Both the position numbers and the translations under genes were made by a program. From Carallia brachiata (Eukaryota; Streptophyta; Magnoliopsida; Malpighiales; Rhizophoraceae), in NCBI GenBank assembly GCA_021464245.1, contig JADCRB010000003.1, positions 62,001 to 126,000 of the forward strand: a stretch of 64,000 nucleotides of DNA. Reading direction: 5' to 3'. Positions 57,208 through 64,000 of this stretch are shown piece by piece; the first letter of the stretch is position 1, and the number at the start of each line of letters is the position of its first letter. The notes under the pieces were generated by a model, which saw only the letters and a list, made by a program, of their open reading frames with translations, had not been told where the DNA came from and made no database searches.

Positions 57208-59517
57208 ATTCCCTTTTCGCATCACTTGGGATGGGATGTTGTTTGGCTTTATCTACTCTAGTTTGCTGCTGCTAAATTACCGTGTTAGCATTGTTGGCTT
57301 TAGTGTCACTGCGGTGTTGGTGTGATCTACTGCTTCCTAGTTAGCTTCTCTGTCTGTCTGTCTATGGCTACTAATTGGCCTGCCTGTCTGTCTGTCTATC
57401 CATGGCTTACTAATTGGCCAGTCTGTCTGTCTATGGTATTTGTCTGGAGTACTGCTGTTTAATGCATTTGAATGAACGAAGCTTTATTTTCTATGTCCTG
57501 TTTCCCCCATTTAAATTTTCTGTTCTAATTTGGTTTTTTGCTTTGGCAATCCTTTTTTCTCCTATTTCATTCTTTAATTAATCTGGGGAGGATTAATTTC
57601 CAACAATTTGTGTGTCATTCTGCTGTAGTTGCATGCCATCGATATAAAGGAAATTTGTTAACCATCTTGATCTGTTCACCCCACTTCTCAGGGTCAGGGA
57701 CACTCACCCCCACCAACAACACCCCCTCCCTTTTATTTATTTGGCCTTTTAATTTGAGTTCTGTTGTATTTCTCAAAAAAAAAAAAAAAAAAAAAGAGTT
57801 CTGTTGTAATTTATTGGCTTTTTTTAATTAGGAAATTTCAATATATCCTAGCCTAGTTGTACTACGCCTCACTCAGTTTTCAATTTTCACTACTTTTAAT
57901 TGGCCGACAATTTTCTTATTTCTCATGCTAATAATCTTTCCCAGTGCATAATAATAATTTGAATTGAGCTTATTCTTTCCCAGGTTATCCTTCAAGAAAG
58001 GTTAATTCCAACAATACTACTAGAAGCATCTCACATCATTGTTCTTTTTTAATTTTCTTTTTTAAAAACAAAAACCAAATTAAAATGTTGTCAACACATT
58101 CAGATTTATCTAAATCTCCACCGAGTAATAAAGTTTTAATTCCATTCGAGCAACCGTACGTCCCATTTAGTCCATCATATGCTAATTCACCCTTGATGCA
58201 ACAAAAAAATGCATGACAAGCCATATCGTTGTTTAAGGCCCCAAAACAATGCTAATAAATGTAACAGCCTTTTAAAATGGATCAAGATTGTGGCAAAAAT
58301 ACCATTCTATCCCTTGCATTTTACATGAAAATCTAAATGATTCGTGAGTGTCATTCTGTAGGAGTTGCCATAGTTATAAAGGTAATTAGTTGACCATATT
58401 GATCTATTCGTCCACTTCTCATTTTATATAAAAATCTACACGAAAATCATGTAGATTTTCATTTTATGTGAAAATCTACATGATTCGTGAGTGTCATTCT
58501 ATAGTTATAAAGGTAATTTGTTGACCATATTGATCTGTTCGCCCCACTTCTCAGGGACACTCCCAGTCCCACCACCGCCACCGCTCCGCCCCTTTTATTT
58601 ATTTAGCCTTTTAATTTGAGTTATGTTGTAATGTATTGGCTTTTTCTTTTTTTTTTTTTAAGGGAAATTTCAATATATCTCAGCGTAGTTGTATTGCGCC
58701 TCACTCAGTTTTTAAATGTCACTACTTTTAATTGGCTAACAATTTTCTCGTTTTTCATACTAATAATTTTTCCCAGTGCATAAAAATATTGAATGGTAAA
58801 AGTAGAATTGAGCTTATTTGTCTGCTTTTCTTTATTTTCGTAATTTCCACTGGGAAAGCATTTCATTACAAAGAACATGTGTCATTTCGAGATTTCGATG
58901 ACATTAATTCCAGCAGTACTACTAAAAGCATCTGACATCATCGTTCCTTTTTTTTTTTAAAGAAACTTTCATCAACTAACACCAAAAAAAAAAGAAAAGA
59001 AAAGCCAAAATTAAATGGTTGTCAACATATTCAGATTTATCTAAATCTCCACTGAGTAACCAGGTTTTAATTCCTTTCGAGCAAACTTGCGTCCCCTTTA
59101 GTCCATCTTATTCTAATGCACACTTGATGCAAAAACAAAATGCATGACAAGCCATATGCATGGTTGCCTAAGGTCCCAAAACAATGCTAATAAATGTATG
59201 AGCTTTTTAAAATGGATCAAGACTATGACAAAGATGCCATTCTATCCCTTGCATTTTATTTGAGCATCTACATGATTCGTTATTTTGAAATAATTAAGGA
59301 AAGGAAATAATTGGATGCATGAACAAAACCGCAAATTTATTGGGATACCTTCAACATAGAAAATAAAAATAATAATCAAAATTTCTTTTTCCTGAAAAAG
59401 ATAATTTTTTTTTCACTAATTATAATTTTTCTTCATGTTGATTTGGCGATCAGGATGCGGACCAATAAGATCAGGAACGCCCCTTTTGTGGTGAGAAATC
59501 AAAACTTTTATCAGCCA
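57208..59517. other. Repeat-rich 3' flank of nsLTP copy 3
   Basis: Equivalent of 10726-13035. It has the same CTGT repeats, A tract (about 57775), 13-bp hairpin (about 58448-58482) and two GACAAGCCATAT repeats (about 58210-58295 and 59140-59230). No gene seen. Confidence 0.6.
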
Positions 59518-62500
59518 ACCTTTTTATATATGGTTAGAATCATCAAAGATTTTATAGGATTCAGGAAATAATTTTTGATATGATTTCGATATTATTGTTA
59601 TTATTTATAATTATTTTTTTTTTTATGTACAGTCTTTCTATATAAATTGAGGTCACCTCTATATAACGAACAGACAAATATTAATCTCTCAAAAAATCTC
59701 TCCTAACCTTTATCATGATATCAGAGCCCTTTTCGATTTATTGAGACAAAAATTGCTCCACATCATTCGGCTTCGTTGATTTTTGGTCATGTATATCCGG
59801 TTCTTTTATTATTGGTGTTTCACTTTCTACTTCTAGTGGTGCTGTTCATCCGGCTTTGTCATTATTGCCGGCGGTCACCCCATAGTCCATTCACTTTTGT
59901 GGCTCGCAATTCTAGATTCTCAAATTTGGTGGGCTTTTGGACCCATTTTCTTTCCGATTTTTCACACAAAAGTTATAGAAATCCATTCTATAGGACACAA
60001 GAAGCTCAACGCTGTAAAAAATGCCTCAATCAGAGTCTGCACGCGCCATCACATGCCTTGCCAGAAGTCTACCGGTGATCCACTCTTAGCCATGCGCTAG
60101 TAGGATTTGGAGGTTGAAGACGACCACGTCATCAGCCACGTGTCTGTCACATCATCATTATTGCCACGTGTTAGAATATTATTGGCCACCTTTTGCCAGG
60201 ACATTGTAGACGTGTTCATCCACGTGTTCGTTATGTCAGCCAATTTGACTGCCACGTCATCACAGTTGACTGCCACGTCAGTAACCGTTGACTGAACCAG
60301 TTCAAATATTTGACTGTCCGGTTCAACCACTTTTGGCCTGATTTAACCAGTTTAGATCGGTTTTTAAGGTTTTTTGACATCCTTTTTTATTTTTGAGGTC
60401 TGTTTCTTCAAACTCTGACTATACATACTGGTTTTGGTACGTCTTATACTTGATTCTGCACAGTTTATCTCTATTTGACTGCTGATATGAAAAAAATTTG
60501 AAACCTCTATGTCGATAAGCACTATTTTGATGAGACAAATTATGTTCTATGGTCCCAAGAGATGTACAGCATCCTAAAGGGGCGCAAACTCTGACCTTAT
60601 GTTAGTGACTTAGTGGAGATATTGCAAAGCCTGCTTCAGCAAAAGACAAAGAAAAGGTAGAGTCATCTGAGAAGTTGGATGAGCAGCTTGAGGAATGGGA
60701 GAGCAACAATCACAAAATCCTCACATGTTCGAAATACTTGTGTTCCGATCATTAAACTTCAATCTGGTTGTCTTTGTACAGTGAAGGAAGTATGGGATCT
60801 GTTAGCTTCCAGATATTCTATTTGTGATGTTGCACATCAGTATCAGTTCCTCGGTAATCTCTATCATTTAAAACAACAGTCGGGTCAGTCTATCAATACT
60901 TTTCTATCTCAAATGCATGTTATATGGAACCAACTAGCACTTGTTGAACCTGTATGGGATTATCCCTTTGATGCTGTTAAATTCTCACAGTATAAAGATA
61001 GAATGAGGATCATGCAATTTCTTATGGCTCTTATTGATGATTATAAACTTGTGCGAGCTTCTCTATCACAATCCATTACCTTCTTTGGAAAGTGTAGTTG
61101 TTGAACTACTCTTTGAGGAAACTTGTTTAGCCACCATGCGGGCTCATCGTCCTACTACACCTGCTCCTGTTGATACTATTTTGCTCACATTTTCTTCCTC
61201 CACTCAGCGTCATTTTATACCTGCTCCTGCTAACAATGTCCTATTTACCTCTTCTCCATCTAATTAGCGTAAATTGAGTTGTCACTATTTTCATAAATCA
61301 GGGCATCACATCTCAGAATGCTGCAAGTTGCTAGCCAAGAACCAGTCAGGTTCTACACAGTCAAGCAATTGTAGAGGTAATTTTAGTAAAATTGTTGTTG
61401 CTACCACTACTGTTACTGAGAATTTGTCCACTGATCTCGAAACTCTCTTAAGCTAAGTTGACTTTGATACCCTCAAACAGGCCTTAACTAAATCTAGTAA
61501 TTCCTCTTCTGCCCTATCAGTTGTTCTAGGTAAATCCAAATCTTGGTTCTTTGACTTTGAATGTTATAATTATACGACCTCTAATATTATACTTTTTCAG
61601 TCAAAACAAGTGTTCCCATATGCACCTATCATTTATACTATTGATAATTCTCCAATGCATGTTAGTCATACTAGCAACATTTCTACTCCAAACTTAGCTT
61701 TATCTGATACCTTCTTAGCTGTCAATCTTACCTTAAATCTTATTTTTGTGGTCAATTGTGTGACTTTGGTCTTGACTTACACTTCTCTTCTACTATTGTC
61801 GCGTGTAGGATCCAAAGACAGGTCAAATTCTTGGGACAGGCCGTAAAGTTGGACGCTTGTTTGAAGTTGCCTCCTTGATAATTCCTAATTCATCTAATAA
61901 TCATTATGCTGCATCTGTTTCCTCTACATTTTGGCATTCTCGTCTTGGTCATGTTTCTCATTCCAAATTGAGTCCTTTAATTTCAAGTGGGTTTTAGGTT
62001 CTGTTAAACATGTTGAGACTTATTGTGTTACATGTCAACTTACAAAACATCATGTTTTACCTTTTAATAACAGTGATTCTATTTCTTCTGCACCATTTGA
62101 TTTGATTCATTCTAATAGTTGGGGACCCTCTCTTATTGATACTATGGGTGGATCACGNTTACTTTGGTGATATTTATTGATAATTACTCACGATACACGG
62201 TGTTATCTTATGAAGAATTATTTTGAGCTATTAGATATCTATTCACAATTTGCTACTATGATCAAAACTTAGTTTTCTCAAAATATCAAATTGTTTCATA
62301 TTAAAATGCCATGGAATATAAAAACTCCAAATTTTTGCAGCTTTTTCTCAATCTAGTACCATTCTACATTGCTCTTGTCCAGGTACCTCATAGCAGAATG
62401 GACATGCCAAATGCAAATATCGCTACATCCATCCTAACACAATTCGAGCCCTTATCATTTCTACTTTTTATCCTGAACGATTTTGGGGAGAAACTGCTCT

Positions 62501-64000
62501 TACAGTTTATATACAATCAATCGAGTTCCATCCAAAGTTATCAACGGTGTGTCCCCTTTTGAGCCCTTTTATGGTACATTACCTTTCTATCAATCTCTTC
62601 GAGTCTTTGGTTATGCTTGTTTTGTACTATTAAAACCTTATAAAAAAAACCAAGTTAGATTCTCGAGTTCGCTTGTGTTACTTTTTGGGTTATGGGATTG
62701 AACACAAATGATATTGACATTGGGATATGGTCTCCTAACATTTTCGCATTTCTCGTCATGTCATTTTTTGGGAACATAAGATATTTTTTTTTTTCTCTTT
62801 CTTTTCAGTTAAATGCTTCCTCATAATTATTTTTCACTGATCCTTCTGTTGACTTGCTGACAAACACTTCATCACAATCTTTTACTGCATGAATCTTTTT
62901 CCTTTTAGTTTTGATACAGGTTCAATAGGTAGTAGACCACCGGGCTAATCCTGAAGCATCTTCCATATCTGTGGATCCTACCTTCCATTGAGTCTTCCTC
63001 TAAGCCTCAACTTGAACGCCATTCTTCACGAGTGAGTAAACTACTTTCTCATCTTAAAGATTTTGTTGTTTATTCCACCGTTGCCACTTTAGATAAACTT
63101 CAAACTTATCGAGAAGTACTAACCCTTTGTGATAGCAAGCAATGGTAGAAGAATTGCAGGCCTTATCTAAAACTCACCCTGGATTTGGTTGAACTACCTC
63201 TTGGTAAATCAGCTACTGGATGCAAGTGGGTCTACAAGATTAAAACCAAATCAGATGGATCTATTGAATGTTATAAACTCGATTAATGGCTAAAGGTTTT
63301 ACTCAAGAGTATGAGATTGACTATAAGGAGACTTTTACTCTAGCAGCACGAATCACATCAGTCCAGAGTTTGTTAGCAGTTGCTGCAGTTCGACATTGGA
63401 AACTTTTTCAAATAGATGTTAAGAATGTCTTTCTTAATGGAGATCTTACGGAGGAAGTTTACATGCAACCACCACCTGGATATAATCATCCCTTCAATAT
63501 GGTCTGCCATCTTTGCTGAGCACTCTATGGTCTCAAATAGGCACTTTGGGTATGGTTTGCCAAATTCAGTACAATTGTGCACCAGTTTGGTTTTTCTTCT
63601 ATCCCTTACGATACTTCTTTGTTAATGCGCAAAAGTGCTAATGGAATCATTTTACTCTTACTTTATGTTAATGATATGATTACCATAGAAGATGATTTGC
63701 AGGGCATTAATGATTTCAAGTGGTATCTCAGTCAACAATTTGAGATGAAGGATCTTAGTTTACTCAATTATTTCTGGGTTTAGAAGTTTCTTTTAATTTT
63801 ATAGGATATTATTTGTCTCAAGCCAAATATGTCTCTGATTTGCTCAATCGGGTAGGGATCAATGATAGCAAAATTTCTTCAATGCCTCTTGAGTACAATG
63901 CCAAATTCTTTCCACTGATGGCACACTGTTAAAGCATTCTACTCTTTATTGACAGCTAGTTGAGAGTTTGGTATATCTTACTATTACTCGACCAGACATT
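59518..64000 (+). mobile_element. copia element, copy 3, cut by the window end
   Basis: It carries the same left target AGCCA (59513-59517), 5' LTR (59518-59715), primer site and leader as the other copies. The leader has an extra CCACGTCA repeat (about 60250-60285). The gag, integrase and reverse transcriptase remnants follow with the same YVND box (about 63664-63675). An undetermined base at 62158 sits at the start of a patch with many one-base differences from copies 1 and 2. The RNase H region is only just reached. Confidence 0.85.

Larger units (their letters stand above)
54043..64000 (+). repeat. Large duplicated unit, copy 3 (left end missing, runs off the window)
   Basis: The match starts at AATTATTCCCTTTTTATG, equivalent to about 7534 in copy 1 and 39177 in copy 2, and directly follows the SFT2 3' end. 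It continues through nsLTP copy 3 and the copia element to the window end (equivalent to about 17510 in copy 1). It lacks T1 and most of T2. It has more private indels than copies 1 and 2, especially after 62150. Confidence 0.85.

Overview
This window is nuclear plant DNA, most likely from a woody eudicot. The evidence is spliced genes with GT-AG introns, AT-rich spacers, a Ty1/copia element primed by an initiator-Met-type site, tRNA-derived SINEs, a plant LINE with an RNase H tail, and MITE-like repeats. I cannot name the species. There is no bacterial or organellar gene content, no CRISPR array and no operon.

The dominant structure is a young segmental duplication. A unit of about 15 kb is present nearly identically at about 2517-18353, at 34154-48983 (cut off inside its retroelement) and at 54043-64000 (left end missing, runs off the window). 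Each unit carries spacer repeats (two old tandem halves of about 2.4 kb, of which copy 3 keeps only the end), one intact intronless nsLTP-like gene (10310-10657, 41933-42280, 56791-57141), a long repeat-rich 3' flank and a decayed copia element. A shorter related copy of the unit's left flank lies at about 26131-29153. A second duplication pairs about 150-1838 with 51465-53500. It starts in the last exon of an FKBP-type isomerase gene and ends inside an SFT2-like gene.

Unique or semi-unique islands are: a 12-exon subtilase gene of SBT5/AIR3 type (20333-25733) with all catalytic motifs but two one-base phase breaks; a stack of minus-strand retroposons at about 29690-31894 that share one repeated target site; an unassigned stretch at 31895-34153; and the neighbouring FKBP 3' half (50331-51501) and SFT2 gene (52511-53980, frame broken).

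The genes do not form one pathway. The nsLTP and subtilase are secreted or apoplastic, SFT2 belongs to Golgi vesicle traffic, and the FKBP is probably plastidial. The most informative signals are evolutionary: paralogous empty sites for two small insertions, serial insertion of retroposons into one target, a compensated indel in the third nsLTP copy, and a cluster of ACGT-core motifs carried in triplicate by the copia leader. I did not find a clear novel functional system.
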